From positions 140,313,983 to 140,377,982 of the forward strand of contig NC_053491.1 of assembly GCF_905171775.1 (NCBI RefSeq): a stretch of DNA of 64,000 bases, written 5' to 3'. Position 1 is the first letter of the stretch, and every line of letters begins with the position of its first letter. The notes beneath the pieces are model-generated. The model ran no database searches. It had not been told where the DNA came from and saw nothing but the letters and a program-made list of their open reading frames with translations. This document shows positions 19,650-31,285 of this stretch, one piece after another. A program made the translations under genes and the position numbers. Source of the DNA: Rana temporaria (lineage: Eukaryota > Chordata > Amphibia > Anura > Ranidae).

Positions 19650-21335
19650 AATGAGCTAGGACTTTTTTCTACGGTGTGTGTGTGTGTGTTTTTTCCAACT
19701 ATTTACACTTCCTTTGTGAAATGGTAGGGGTACAATGTACCCCATTACCAATTCACATAGGGGGGGCAGGATCTGGGGGTCCACTTTGTTAAAGGGGTCT
19801 ACCAGATTCTGATAAGCCTCCCGCCCGCAGACCCCCACAACCACCGGGCAAGGGTTGTGGGGATGAGGCCCTTGTCCCCATCAACATGGGGACATCCTCC
19901 CCATGTTGAGGGCATGTGGCCTGGTACAATTCAGGAGAGGGGGGGGGCACTCTGTCCCCCCATCTTTTCTGCGGCGGCCAGGTTAACGTGCTCGGATAAG
20001 GGGTCTGGTGTGTATTTTTGGGGGAACTCCACGCCATTTTTTTTTTATTTGGGGTGTAGTTCCCCTTAAAATCCACACCAGACCTGAAGGGTCTGGAATG
20101 GATATTTTGGGGGGAACCCCACGTAATTTTTTTTTAAATTGACGGCGGGGTTCCCCTTAATATCCATTCCCGACATGAAGGGCCTGGAAATTGAATTTGG
20201 GGGGACCCCCACGCTATTTTTTTTTTTTATGAATGAATTCGGTCTGAATTGCCAGAGCCGACAATTCATTATAGCCGCAAGTCAGTTTTAAATATCTTTT
20301 ACTTTCAGAAATGACACTTTGTGCAGTGACAGTTCCAAGTACGGGAAACATGCGCTATTTCACATGCCAACTTTACACCCCCCCTAGGTACGAAATTTAA
20401 AGGAATAAACTTTTATTGTTTCACTTTTAGCATTAATAAATTCACTGCTCCTGAAAAAACAGCCGTTTTTAAAACTTTTTTGCATTGATACATGTCCCCT
20501 GGGACAGGACACAGGTCTCCAAACACTTTTTAGGACAATAACTTGCATATTGGCTTTTAACCACTTGCTTACTGGACACATAAACCCCCTTCGTTCCCAG
20601 GCGAAATTTCAGCTTCCAGCACTGCGTCGCTTTAACTGACATTTGCGCGGTCGTGCGACGTGGCTCCCAAACAAAGTTGACGTCCTTTTTTCCCCACAAA
20701 TAGAGCTTTATTTTGGTGGTATTTGATCACCTCTGCGGTTTTTATTTTTTGCGCTATAAACAAAAAAAGAGCGACAATTTAAAAAATATATATATTTTTG
20801 TTTACTTGTTGCTATAATAAATCTCGCATTTTTTTTTTTTTTTTTTTTTTATTTCTCAGTTAAGGCCGATACGTATTTTGACGTATTTTTGTAAAAAAAA
20901 AAAAAAAAATCACAATAAGCGACTGGTTTGCGCAAAAGTTATAGCGCCTACAAAATGGGGAACAGAATTATGATTTTTTTTCATTATTTTTTTTTTACTA
21001 GTAATGGCGGCGATCTGCGATTTTTATTGGGACTGCAATATTGCGGCGGACGTATCGGACACTTTCGACACAAATTTGGGACCATTCACATTTATACAGC
21101 GATTGCATTTCAAATGACGTCCAAAGACGTCCACTTGGCACCCGAGAACCGCGCTGTTGACGTCTTTTGTCAATAGCACGGGTCCCAAGTGGTTAAAATT
21201 GGCACTTTAGATTTCTCCCATAGACTTTAACAGGGTGTTCCGCGGCTTTTCGAGTTTGCCGCGAACACCCCAAATTGTTCGTCGTTCGCCGAACAGGCAA
21301 TGTTCGAGTCGAACTCGAAGCTCATCCGTGTGACC
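19650..21335 (+). repeat. Large unnamed repeat with 91-bp internal duplication
   Basis: It contains two spaced units of about 91 bp (AAGGGTCTGG at 20087, AAGGGCCTGG at 20178), each followed by GGGGGGAACCCC-type text and a T-run. Beyond these come CCCCCCCTAGGTACGAAATT and TTGCATTGATACATGTCCCC. After the nested element it resumes with TTTCTCCCATAGACTTTAAC, GGGTGTTCCGCGGC and TTCGAGTCGAACTCGAAGCT. I know this text as a recurring amphibian repeat but cannot name its class. Confidence 0.55.
20561..21192 (+). mobile_element. TTAA-flanked element nested in the large repeat
   Basis: TTAA at 20557-20560 and 21193-21196 bracket 632 bp with ends CCACTTGCTTACTGG and GGTCCCAAGTGG. It shares GAGCTTTATTTTGGTGGTAT, GATCACCTCTGCGG and GCGCTATAAACAAAAAA with the elements at 57613 and, inverted, at 62269. 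It interrupts otherwise continuous repeat text, so it inserted later. Non-coding. Confidence 0.8.
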
Positions 21336-23312
21336 ATTTAGGACTATGGAGGACATGCTAGTAAAATGATTGCAATGTCGAGATTGATGCTTAACAACAG
21401 AAAGCATACTCTCTAGTAGTTTTCACTTGTGTACAAATCCTAATATCTTCACAGAAGATCCAGTGATAAAGGAAGTCTGGGCACCTCTGACCAAATTACT
21501 GCTGATGTTCTGTTCATTTTCAAATTGAGAAATAAATGTAAAAATAGGCTCAGGGATGAAAAAAGTTGAGATCAATTAGTAAAAGCAGCACATTTTACAC
21601 CTATTACACAAAGGCTCACTTTTAACCCCTTGATCAACCCCGACAGAGCAGAAATGGTCAATGAGCAGTTAAAGTGGTATTAAAGGATAAAGTTCCCCTT
21701 TTGTAACACGTTACGAACAGGCATCACCCCCCCCCCCCATTTCTTCGAACTGACAGCTAGCGGGGGATCTTCTTCCTCCGACTAGCTGTCACAATAAAAA
21801 AAAAAAAAGAAGAAAATCGGGGCCAAGCGGGGCTCTGCCCGCCCTCGTCACACATTCACATTGTTCTGTGAATGGAAAACAACCTTTTTGGCTGTCGTCT
21901 TGTAGCTTTCAATGACCTACCATGGCGCAGTGGAGCACTGTCATAGTTCATGCTCTCTTCCTTTTAGATTGTATTTGCTTGTCCATATGGGATGTACGGG
22001 TACACAGATACACTGACAGGTCTGCAGGGGACCTGAATGGCACCAGTAATCTGCTGATCGCTGGTGCAATGCTTAAGAGGCTCCAGAAACAAAAAATAAT
22101 GAATGCACATTTTTTTAACTGCAAAAAAATAAAAAAATAAAATAATGTGCATTTATTATTTTTTGTTGAAAGGTGAACGTATCCTTTCAACTCTTAATTT
22201 TTAATACTTGCTGAGAGGTAGTTTTTTTTTTATCACAGCCTATCAGTCTCCTCTGTCATAAATACATCCCTCTGCCTGTCAGCTGTCATGTACACTGTGC
22301 AGCACACACTTATGCCACCAGATCTGTGCCAAGGTGATGTGACTACAGTCACACCAGGGAAGTGACATAATCATAGCCTGGTCATTCAAGTGGCAGAAGA
22401 GCCGGAACATAGATGGAAGACTGAGTGGAGATGGAAGCGGCTGGGACCCATGGAAATGATGAAAGCGCAACGCTAGAGGGCTTCATTTGACGACTAAGCC
22501 TGGCGTAATGTGTGACTATGCAGTGCATAATACCACATTATAGCATAACCCACCTGGGGGGCCATGTATATAAAAATAAGATCTGGTTTAATACAGCTTT
22601 AACCTTTGCAGTGTATGGGGGTGCCAATGCATGCCTATTTTTGGAATCGGGCTTTAAACTACCAATCATGTACATGGTCTCTAGTGTAGCCAAGTTATAG
22701 GTTGTCAAAATGTTGTACATCATTTACACTGCAAAAATGTAGACTCAAAATGATAACCTTTATTGGCAATTGCAATTGATTTTTAAATGTGAACATTTTC
22801 AGCATCCTTTGGATCCCTTAATTGAGCATGCTGGAAGAACTGGCCCTGCAATATAGGTTATATATAATCCACATTTCAATCACTACGGAGACCATTTTGG
22901 AGCTGCACTTTAAAAGCACAAAGAGAAAAAATTACCTTTCGCTTGGCTGGAAAAAAATAATTTAGATCATGTCTGCACAGATTACTTCAATACCATTCAC
23001 ATCATTAAACAATGAAATATATTGCTGAGAATAAACAGTTTTCTAAACCGTCATTGGCATTCTGGGTAGAAGTTCAAAAACACATGTGTCCTTAGCTCAC
23101 CTTGTGGGTCTCCCCCCCCCCCCCCCATTCAAACCACAGACATATGATCCTTCTTTATGTCTCCGCTCTGCATTCCACAAGGGATGCGAGAAGTTTTTAT
23201 GTTCTGCTCTTTTTTTTAAGCATAATCAAGAATGTGAAATAAGACAAAAAAAAGAAAAAAAGAAGAAGAGCACAGGCTCTCCCTACACTGTTCAGCCATG
23301 AAGTCTGGTCAT
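21336..23312. other. No gene; partial repeats only
   Basis: Around 21670-22190 there is text beginning AGTTAAAGTGGTATTAAAGG that looks like a decayed member of the AAAGTGGTTGTAAACC group. The rest, including 22190-23310, I do not recognise. No coding motif. Confidence 0.45.
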
Positions 23313-23865
23313 ACATGAGTAGAGGTCAACCGATATGGGTTTTTCCCTGGCCGATGCCGATATTTAGAAATCGTGGCGGCCGATGGCCGATATATGTTGT
23401 CGATTTTTTAGGCCGATTTGTTTATTTTTTTCTTTATCTCAGAAAATCTAGGGAGGAGAGGAGGTTATTGTTTAGGGTGGAGAGGTGGGGTGCAGCCTAT
23501 GAGTGCCAACCAGTGCAGCTTATCAGTGTCCATCAGTGCCCACCAGTTCAGCCTGTCAGTGCAGCCCATCAGTGGCGCCTCAGTGCCCATCTGTGCAGCC
23601 TGTCAGTGCCACATCAGTGCCCACCGGTGCAGCCCATCAGTGCCACCTTATCAGTGCAGCCTATTAGTGCCCACCAGTGCAGCCTATTAGTGCCCACCAG
23701 TACCCATCATTGCCACCTTATCAGTGGAGCCTATTAGTCCATCAGTGCCACCTCATTAGTGCCCACCAGTGCAGCCTCTGAGTGTCCATCAGTACAACCT
23801 CATTAGTGTCCACCAGTGCAGCTCGTCAGTGACACCCCATCAGTGTCCACCAGTGCAGCCAGAAA
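23313..23865 (+). repeat. Repeat carrying a degenerate CAGTGCC minisatellite
   Basis: Starts GTAGAGGTCAACCGATATGG with several GGCCGATGCCGATAT-type motifs, then 23505-23865 is a degenerate tandem array of about 10-20 bp units (CATCAGTGCCACC, CACCAGTGCAGCC). The array generates long Pro/Ser/His/Gln-rich open frames that are not genes. Confidence 0.75.
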
Positions 23866-23867
23866 GA

Positions 23868-24008
23868 AAAAGAAAAAAGGAGGGCGCACTGACCTAGTGC
23901 ATTACCAATATAAAAGTTTTATTAAAAGTATAAAAGCAAGATTACTACTCACAAACAAGCATTTGCAAAGAAATGTTTTCACCTAAATGCAATCTATGCA
24001 TCAAGGTG
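23868..24008 (+). repeat. Repeat fragment shared with 39165
   Basis: AAGGAGGGCGCACTGACC, TAGTGCATTACCA and TTTTATTAAA recur at 39175-39235. It is cut at its right by the second DIRS element. Confidence 0.6.
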
Positions 24009-24276
24009 AAAAAAATAGGATTTTTTGTACTCACCGTAAAATCCTTTTCTCTGAAGTCCATGGACGGACACAGCTCCTTAAATCTTGACAAGTGGGTTAT
24101 GTTCCCTGTTTACAGGAGAGGACTAGGCAGAAACATGTTAAATAGTTAAATACATGTTACATTAACAGAGTTGAACAGCCCCGCCCAGGGGGCGGTCCCT
24201 CCAGACATAACCCTCCTCACTGCAGCTTGCAGCCTCAGTTCGTAACAAGCAGTACAAACCTAAAAAGGAGGGGTGG

Positions 24277-24389
24277 GAGCTGTGTCCGTCCATGGACTTC
24301 AGAGAAAAGGATTTTACGGTGAGTACAAAAAATCCTATTTTCTCTTATCGTCCATGGACGGACACAGCTCCTTAAATCTTGACAAGTGG
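24277..24389 (-). repeat. ICR of the second DIRS element
   Basis: Positions 24277-24342 are the reverse complement of the left extremity (24011-24076). They are followed by TCTCTTATCGTCCATGGACG onward, the reverse complement of the right extremity (about 29597-29645). This is the same two-part layout as in the first element. Confidence 0.85.
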
Positions 24390-24518
24390 GACGTCCCCAA
24401 GCAGTGTCAAAAAACGAGGGGTGGGAAATATATCAGTAAAAACAATTTTAACTTCACCCCAAAACAAGCAGAGCTCCTCAACGGAGGAGGTGCAACTTTA
24501 AACAGCCGCCGGCAAAAA

Positions 24519-25434
24519 CTAGCGGCTGAAAAAAACATCATAAGATGCACTCACAGCAACCATGTAAATTCTGGAAAAAGCGTGAACGGACGAGCAAATC
24601 GCCGCCTCGCACACCTGTGAGACCGACGCATGATGTCGGGAAAAAAAAAAAAACCCAGGAAGCACCAATTGCCCTGGTCGAAAGTGCCGGGACCGGAAAG
24701 GGGGGCCCGCCCTTAGGAGCATAGGCCTGTATGACGGCCTGCCCGATCCACCGAGAAATGGTGGTCGACGAGACCGCCAGGCCCTTTTGTGGACCAGACA
24801 CCGACACAAAAGAGAGTCAGAAGCTCCGAAATGGAGCCGTAGTAGGCTGGTATACCCGCAAAGCGCGTACCACGCCTAAAGTATGAAAGGCCGAAACCTC
24901 CTTCGGAAGAAGGGAAGGTCGCGGGCGCACCATCACCTAATCCTTATGGGGGATCAAGCATGGCGGCTTGCAAGACAAGACCGCCAACTCAGAAACCCCT
25001 CTAACAGAGGTAAAGGCCACTAAAGGGGCCACCTTCTGAGATAGTGTCAAGAGAAAATCTCTCTGATGTTTCCAAAAGGAAGGTTCCTGAAGAACCGAGA
25101 GCACCAGAGTCAAAACTCATGGGGGAAGAGATGGGCCAAGAGGGGAAAGTATATGACAAACCCCTTGCACACAAAAAAAGGGGACCCACCAGGGAACGGG
25201 CCGCAAAAAGGCCACTAAAAGAACACAGCCAAGGCTGAAATCTGCCCCCAAACGGTGCTTTAAGCAATTTTTAGATCCAATCCAAGCTTTAAAAACAGCA
25301 GGACCCTGGACATTGAAAGTACGCCCGTGGACGTCACTCCATCCCTTCGCACCAAGAGAGGTGCGACGGTAGATCCTCCGGAAGAAGACTACGGTGCCCT
25401 GTTGAGATGACCGAGTCAGACAGACCCTGGTCAC
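24519..25434 (-). pseudogene. Tyrosine recombinase remnant (second DIRS)
   Basis: TTISRWIGQAVIQAYAPKGG and STRAIGASW align with the first element's STISRWIKQLITQAYGLKG and STRAMGASW. The histidine of the H-x-x-R box reads Leu in this frame. The tail VSQVCEAAICSSVHAFSRIY, with the tyrosine, lies in another frame, switched across a run of about 13 A at 24640. Upstream pieces to 25434 are only weakly recognisable. Not functional. Confidence 0.7.
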
Positions 25435-25608
25435 CTAAAGTCTGGCTTCCAATAACCATGTTAAGCAAGTCAGTGACTGTACAACAGGAGGAAGTATGGG
25501 ACCTTGAGACAGGAACCTCCTGCCCTGGCAATGGCCAGGGTGCCTCCGCTACCAGGCGCCCGATATCAGCGTACCAAGGACGCCGAGATTAATCTGGAGC
25601 GATTAGAA

Positions 25609-27231
25609 TCATCGGGATCTCCTCAGCATCCACTCTGTGGAGCGGCCAAGGAAGCAACTACCATGGAGGAATGGCAAAAAATCACCGATACAGACAACAC
25701 AGGGCCACCAGCGCGACTGACGCGTCTGTACAAGATCACTAGACCTGGCCACTAACTGACACCCTTGCGGCGGAGACAAGCTGCCAGGAGATCCATGCCA
25801 TGTGAGGCTCACCTCCTGCAAGGGAGCCGAAACACCCCAAGCACAAAGACCAGTCGCCCTGGTCCAGCATCTGGCGACTCCAGTAGTCTGCCTGCCGGCA
25901 TACCTGATGGTAGACTGAAGCCACGGCCGTGGCGTTGTCCGGCTGAAACCAGATTGGTCGACCACAAGGAGAAGCATAGCCTGATCGCCTAAAATAGTAG
26001 GACAATGAACAGTAGACAGCACCTGGTATTCCCAGGCGGTCTTCCACCAGGCACTAGCCAGGCCCGACCCTGGGTAGCTACCGAGACCAGACACATTCAA
26101 GGAGGTGTGGTCATAGGTCCACGCAAGTCCAGCGACTCAGGGCCGACTGGACCCCCCGGTTTTGTGAACCTCCAGGTTCACAACCCGTGAGCTGGCATTC
26201 ATCGTAAACACCGACCACTGGAAGGAAGGAACAACTTCCCGGACCGAAGAGTCGGGAATCTCTGTCACCAACTCAGAGAGACTCTGACTAGGTGGCGCAC
26301 AGGAATCTAATGATTTCAGAGACAAGAGATTTTTACCACCTGGACAGTAGTTCCACTGGAAAACCAGGGTGTGGAACTGGGCATACAGTACCACCTTGAA
26401 GGAGGCTACCCACAGACCCTGAACCAGCAGGCGCCCGGAGAGAAGACCGATTGCGTGATGCCAATACCTTCTCCGCAGACTGAAGAGTCTGCAATTTCTC
26501 CAGGGGAAGAAGGACCTTTGCCACTGAGGAGTCTGGATCAACACTAGATACTCCTACGCTGAGTCGGAACCTAGCATGCCCATAATTTGAACCCTGGGTC
26601 GCACACATGTAGGGCAGGCTTGCTGCCACTGAGCTACACTTTCTGGCCTAAACGTTTAACATCCACCCGAATCTTCGGAGGGTCTGAATGGGAATAACCC
26701 ATCCACTAGGTCGGAGACAGAAGCTGCTCTCAGAAGAAAGTCGTCAAAGTAGCCAATGAGGCAAAGCCTCGCTGTCCCAACAAAATTCAAATAAGTGCGA
26801 GCTCCTAGCTGAAAACCCATGGTGCTGACGCCAGATCAAAAGGGAGGGCCACAGGCTGACAGAGACCCTTCTCTCATCACGAAGCACAGAAAAAAACACT
26901 GTGACATGTGCAAAACGGGACATGCATGTATGCGTCCCTGATGTCCGAGGACGTCAGGACATCCCCCGGATGAAGCGCAGCTACCACCGAACAAATGGAT
27001 TCCATGCGGAACTACCCGACGTTCACAAAGGTATTTAGGGCCTGAGGCCCATAGAAAACCCCAAAACTCTCGTCCTGCAGGAAAGGTAAAATTACCTTGC
27101 AGCTTAGCAAATCCCACACTGCCCAAGGCAGACCGACGTGCCGGGAGGGGAAGACACAAGGACAGAACTTTGTTCTGTGGATAGGAGGAAACCCTATCTA
27201 GTACTCCGAAGAGACCACCTCGCAGACCCAC
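25609..27231 (-). pseudogene. RT-RNase H remnant (second DIRS)
   Basis: The RNase H signature PDNATAVASVYHQ is at about 25900-25960, in the place of SDNATAVAHINHQ of the first element. Further upstream in the element, RLLVQGLWVASFKVVLYAQF (about 26380) parallels RLLGKMVATFEAVPYAQS. Around 26890-27060, PKYLCERRVVPHGIH and HQGRIHACPVLHMS are worn versions of the RT palm region. Multiple frames are needed, and the YLDD box is not intact in any one frame. Confidence 0.65.
26560..26650 (-). repeat. tRNA-like (SINE head or tRNA pseudogene) insertion
   Basis: The minus strand reads TGTAGCTCAGTGGCAGCAAG, a polymerase III A-box-like start, and about 40 bp later GGGTTCAAAT, a B-box-like motif. The tRNA cloverleaf spacing is roughly kept but no good acceptor stem is seen. 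Within the RT remnant of the second DIRS element. Confidence 0.5.
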
Positions 27232-27419
27232 TAGTCGGAGAGCAGGGAGGTTTCACTGAATTGTGAACCTGCAAGCCGCCCCTCCCACCTAGAGACAGGG
27301 AGGGAAGGCTATATACATTGGCAGGATTTGGGTGCCGGCGTGATCGGCTTATGCACCCAGGGACAGATTAGTCCCCCAGCTGGGCCTTTGACGGCCTGGG
27401 AGGGTTGCCCCTAAATAAT

Positions 27420-27620
27420 ACACACACATAGTGTGTATGTATATTATGTAGGTGTATGCACACATGTCTTTGGAGGAAACCGGAGTACCCGGAGGAAACC
27501 CACACAGACACAGGGAGCGACAATGCAAGCTCCAGGCAGATTGGCGTCAGTGTGCAGATTCGAACCAATGACTCTTTTGCTGCCAAGTAATGGAGTTAAG
27601 CACTACACCACCGTTTGCAT
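27420..27620 (-). mobile_element. V-SINE fragment
   Basis: The minus strand begins CGGTGGTGTAGTGCTTAACTC with a B-box GGTTCGAATCT (tRNA-like head). It continues into GTGTGGGTTTCCTCCGGGTA and CTCCGGTTTCCTCC, the conserved central domain of vertebrate V-SINEs (for example zebrafish DANA). It is inserted between the RT and gag portions of the decayed DIRS element. The tail is lost in a TA/CA-rich stretch. Confidence 0.75.
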
Positions 27621-28159
27621 AAAACCATTCTGAAACAGACGCCCAGGATAACAAGGGCGCAGCATTCAATGAAGCATCACAGACCTATATGAGATGAGGC
27701 CCTGGACCAGCTGGTCCGCTAGGCTAATAACCTCAGGAGAGAGTCGGTGCTCCTCCACTGTCTGGTGCAAAATGCTCACTCTGTGAGTTGTATACAGCAC
27801 TAGGGGTCAGGACTACTCCAAGATGGCCGCCGAGCGTTCAGAACGCGGCCACAGGAAAAAGGCCAGCACAATGTAAGCTGCGCAATAGCGTGGCTACGAC
27901 AAAATGGGCGCCAATGGGAGTTTTCAATGTAATTGAAAAATCTCCCAAAAAATAGCGCCAGCGACCACTGAGACCCCAGTGTAGTGGCCACAATAGGCCG
28001 CAAGCCAGACCCCAGCATGGTAAACATGGAACGGGTCAGTACTTCGGATCTTCTATCAGTCAGATCCAGACAAGTAGGGGTTCCCGCCCGGCGGTGAGGG
28101 ACTACAAAAGCCCTTAGTGGCTTTTCTCATTCCGCATCTCAGAAATTATCAAAGAAGGG

Positions 28160-28302
28160 CACAGAAGGAAAAACCTACACAGCGGTCTGATTTGTGTGAT
28201 CCAAAAAAGACCGAGCCCTCAGCGGAAACCCAGCTGCACTATGCAGCTTAGGAGAGTCCCTTGCAGCAGTAAAAAGCGCACCCATAAATGCCTTATTCTG
28301 CC

Positions 28303-28333
<31 letters not shown>

Positions 28334-29445
28334 AGGTACCTAGTCCATGGCTCCATAACAGAGCATTCCCCAGGGGATAACGGGGGAAGGGGGCACTCTT
28401 TTACCGCCCGCCCGCAGTCCACCCCCACCCTGGCACAAACTGTGTCCAGGACTAACAATAAAAACTCTGTGGGAATCACAGGTGCCAACACCTGCTGCCA
28501 CCACCAGCATGTGGGGAAGGACCCAGATACTGACTCCAATATTTACATATAGTGTTTATTATAATATGCACACCTGTCCATACAAATAGACAAAAGCTCC
28601 TAGAGCCCTATTCAGGGCCTCTCACCCACTTGCTGCGCTGACCAGGTGTAACCAGGGGACTAGGAGGAGACTGCACAGCGCTGCCTGTGAGGAAAAGAAC
28701 CGTGAGGTAACTTTTGCAGGGACCTGTGTTTAAACAGGAAAAGCCTCATAGGGCTGTTTTATTTAAGGACAAGTCACAGATACAGCATAAAAAGCAAAAC
28801 CATTACAGGTGTCACCAATCAGTCAGCGTCTGCTGAAGTATAATCATAAACATCTGTGCTCATCACAGGGCTTTTTACCTCACAGGAAAGCCCAATACAA
28901 AAAAGAAAAAACACAGGCCAGATAACAGTCCCCTCAGGAAGGCCCCCTCCCCCCTGACAGCGGCAATGTTAGCAATGCAGCAAGGGAAAGGAGCAGGGAA
29001 GTAAGGGGAAGGGACCCCCGAACCCCAGGAATGCCCAGCTGTACCAACCCACCGAAGCAGGAGGGACTGTACTTACCCGTCCGAGCGAGGACTCGCTGAC
29101 GCATTCCTGACAGACCTACAACCGCAATGGAGGTAGCTGTCGGCCCGGTCCACTGTGATTGAGGCAACACCACAGCTCAGTCATATGTGGACCTCGGAGC
29201 AAAGCTCACCGGCCACCTCAGGAGTCATGAGGTATGGCGTGGCAGACCAAGCCTCTTTGCAAAGGTGTGCCCACGCTTGCTGGTCGGACTGAGTAGACTA
29301 CAAGGATCTATAATATCCAGCCTGTCTCTCAGCCAACAGTTGAAAGAAGATTCTTCAAGAAAAAGTAAAGTAAAATAAAATAAAATTTCTCCTCAGGGCG
29401 CTGGGCCCAAAGGGAGCCATACGTCCTTCTCCTTTGCTAGGCAGA
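28160..29445 (-). other. Leader region of the second DIRS element
   Basis: Non-coding, with a long T-run at about 28303-28328 that sits where the first element has one. On the minus strand, GTAAGTAC (starting 29076) follows ATG-CGT-CAG-CGA-GTC-CTC-GCT with no stop between, a donor-like site with an upstream start comparable to that at 16159. No clear acceptor was found. Confidence 0.4.
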
Positions 29446-29649
29446 ACGAAACTGAGGCTGCAAGCTGCAGTGAGGAGGGTTATGTCTGGAGGGACCGCCC
29501 CCTGGGCGGGGCTGTTCAACTCTGTTAATGTAACATGTATTTAACTATTTAACATGTTTCTGCCTAGTCCTCTCCTGTAAACAGGGAACATAACCCACTT
29601 GTCAAGATTTAAGGAGCTGTGTCCGTCCATGGACGATAAGAGAAATATT

Positions 29650-30066
29650 GAATGCTGCCGCACCCCCCCGAGCCCCTGTTATACTTACCTGACCCCTTGA
29701 AATTCCCACGCGGTCCCGATATCCTCTTGGCCGCTCAGCCTGGACGCTGATTGGCTAGAGCGGATGGATTAAGAGCAGCGCAGCCATTGGCTGGCGCTGC
29801 TATCACATCCAGTGACGCGGCACGCCGAGGGGCGGGGCCGAGTGATACAGTGAGCGGCTATTGCCGCTCGCTGTATCACGGTTGCGCGCCCGCAATTACT
29901 GACCACCATGCGAGCTCTGCGACTGTAGTGAGTAATTGCGGGGAAAACCAGAGAAAGCCGCCGAGGAACCCCAGAAGACGTGGATCGGAGCCACTCTGTG
30001 CAAAACGAACTGCACAGTGGAGGTAGGTATAACATGTTTGTTATTTTAAATTAAACATTTTTTTTC
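29650..30066 (+). repeat. Repeat shared with 18283
   Basis: Contains TTATACTTACCTGACCCC at the left and GGAGGTAGGTATAACATG at the right, inverted versions of each other's theme. The middle has AGTGAGCGGC and GCCGCTCGCTGTATCACGG as a hairpin. The right half matches 18283-18475. Probably a TTAA-type MITE; family not named. Confidence 0.55.
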
Positions 30067-30415
30067 CTTTACCGACACTTTAAGGGCAGTCAAATCATGT
30101 GTCTCCTACCTGCCTATTAAGGCCAGTAAATCAATCATAGTGTAGTCAGCAGCCTTGATTTTGGAATGCACACAGTGCTAGAAAGGCCAGCTAAAGATAT
30201 ATGCAAGCACTACGCGTGTGACATAGTAGTGCCTACTCACAGGGTACAGTGAATACATGTCACAGAATTGAAGGAAGTAAATGTGGGGATCTCTAAAAAA
30301 GTAAATTTACAAATTGCAAGATCCTTTGGATTAATAGGAGTAGGCTAAAAATGTTTTACATACAATGTGGAAAAGAGTATAGGACTTATATATAAGTTTG
30401 GTCACAGGTACACTT

Positions 30416-30731
30416 TAGAGTGGTAGTAACCCAAAAAAAAAAAAAAAGAAGAAGCTCCCGTTTCTTTAAAGCATGATCTATACATACATAGTGCTTGTGC
30501 TGTGTAATTTGTCCCATTTTATGTTGTAAAATACCCCCTATGTGTACTGACCACAGTAATCATGGCTGCTGATGCATGATACTGTGGTCAGTTTACATCC
30601 CGCCGCCATCACACTGTGTGGGTCAGTCTCTCCCTTTTCCTGCCTGTCAGCTCAGTAGTCTATGTAGCGAGAGCCAAGCTTTTTTTTTAGAAAAAAAAAA
30701 AAAACATCCTTTATTACTACTTCCATTTTAA
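30416..30731. repeat. AAAGTGGTAGTAACCC-type element
   Basis: The left end TTTAGAGTGGTAGTAACCC pairs with the right end TTATTACTACTTCCATTTTA. The interior (AAAGCATG, AGTGCTTGTGC, TACTGTGGTCAGTTTAC) recurs at 36450-36660. Non-coding. Confidence 0.55.
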
Positions 30732-30870
30732 AGAAGGGGATCTTTTTAATGAAGGATCCAAATAAAAAAGAAAAATTAATATACTGCAACCCCAAGAAGA
30801 GAATTTTTACCAAATTATTTTGTTCACTGTATGTATCATGGGTGTTTTGTTAAAAAAGCGTCTATAGATT

Positions 30871-30985
30871 TGAAGTGGTTGTATAGTTTTTTTTTTAACT
30901 ATTACCTACAGGTAAGCACATTATGCTTTTTACTTTACAGGTGCCAGGAAAAAAATAAATACATTTTTTTGCCTATACAACCGCT
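30871..30985. mobile_element. Short inverted-repeat element (115 bp)
   Basis: GAAGTGGTTGTATAG at the left is the near complement of CTATACAACCGCTTTAA at the right. A TTAA follows at 30986-30989. Looks like a minimal member of the TTAA group. Confidence 0.5.
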
Positions 30986-31049
30986 TTAAGGCTTTCATTA
31001 CTACAAACTTCCCCACATAGGACATATTGCAATTGCTCTTCTTCATCTC

Positions 31050-31285
31050 TATGACCCCATTCACACCTTGGCGTTTTGTAGCTCGAAGCTCCGGATGCTC
31101 AACTAGCAAAACCCTATCATTTCAATGGACCCTGCTCACATCTGATCGTTTTGCCACCTGTAGGAAAACATCTGTCGCTCAAAAAAAGTACATGAGCTTT
31201 TCAGATTGGAGCGTTTTTGATCCCATAGACTTCAATGAGAGCGCCTGAAAAAAAGCACGCCATGAGCGTTTTTACAAAACATTTT
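31050..31285. repeat. MITE-like fragment (CCATTCACACC start)
   Basis: GACCCCATTCACACCTTGG resembles the outer end of the TAA-flanked elements at 8079 and 18479. CCATAGACTTCAATGAGAGCG and GAGCGTTTTT are typical of those interiors. The right end is not defined. Confidence 0.35.

Larger units (their letters stand above)
24010..29645 (-). mobile_element. Second DIRS element, decayed, different family
   Basis: Inverted terminal repeats (about 24055-24245 and 29446-29637, sharing GTCCATGGACGGACACAGCTC), an ICR and remnants of recombinase, RNase H and RT occur in the same order and direction as in the 10.6-kb element. The terminal sequences are unrelated to those of the first element, so this is a separate lineage. 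The coding regions are full of stops and frame breaks. Two SINE-like insertions (26560, 27420) lie inside. Confidence 0.88.

Noticed and set aside
23315..23737. Pro/His/Gln-rich frames
   Set aside because: A product of the degenerate CAGTGCC minisatellite.
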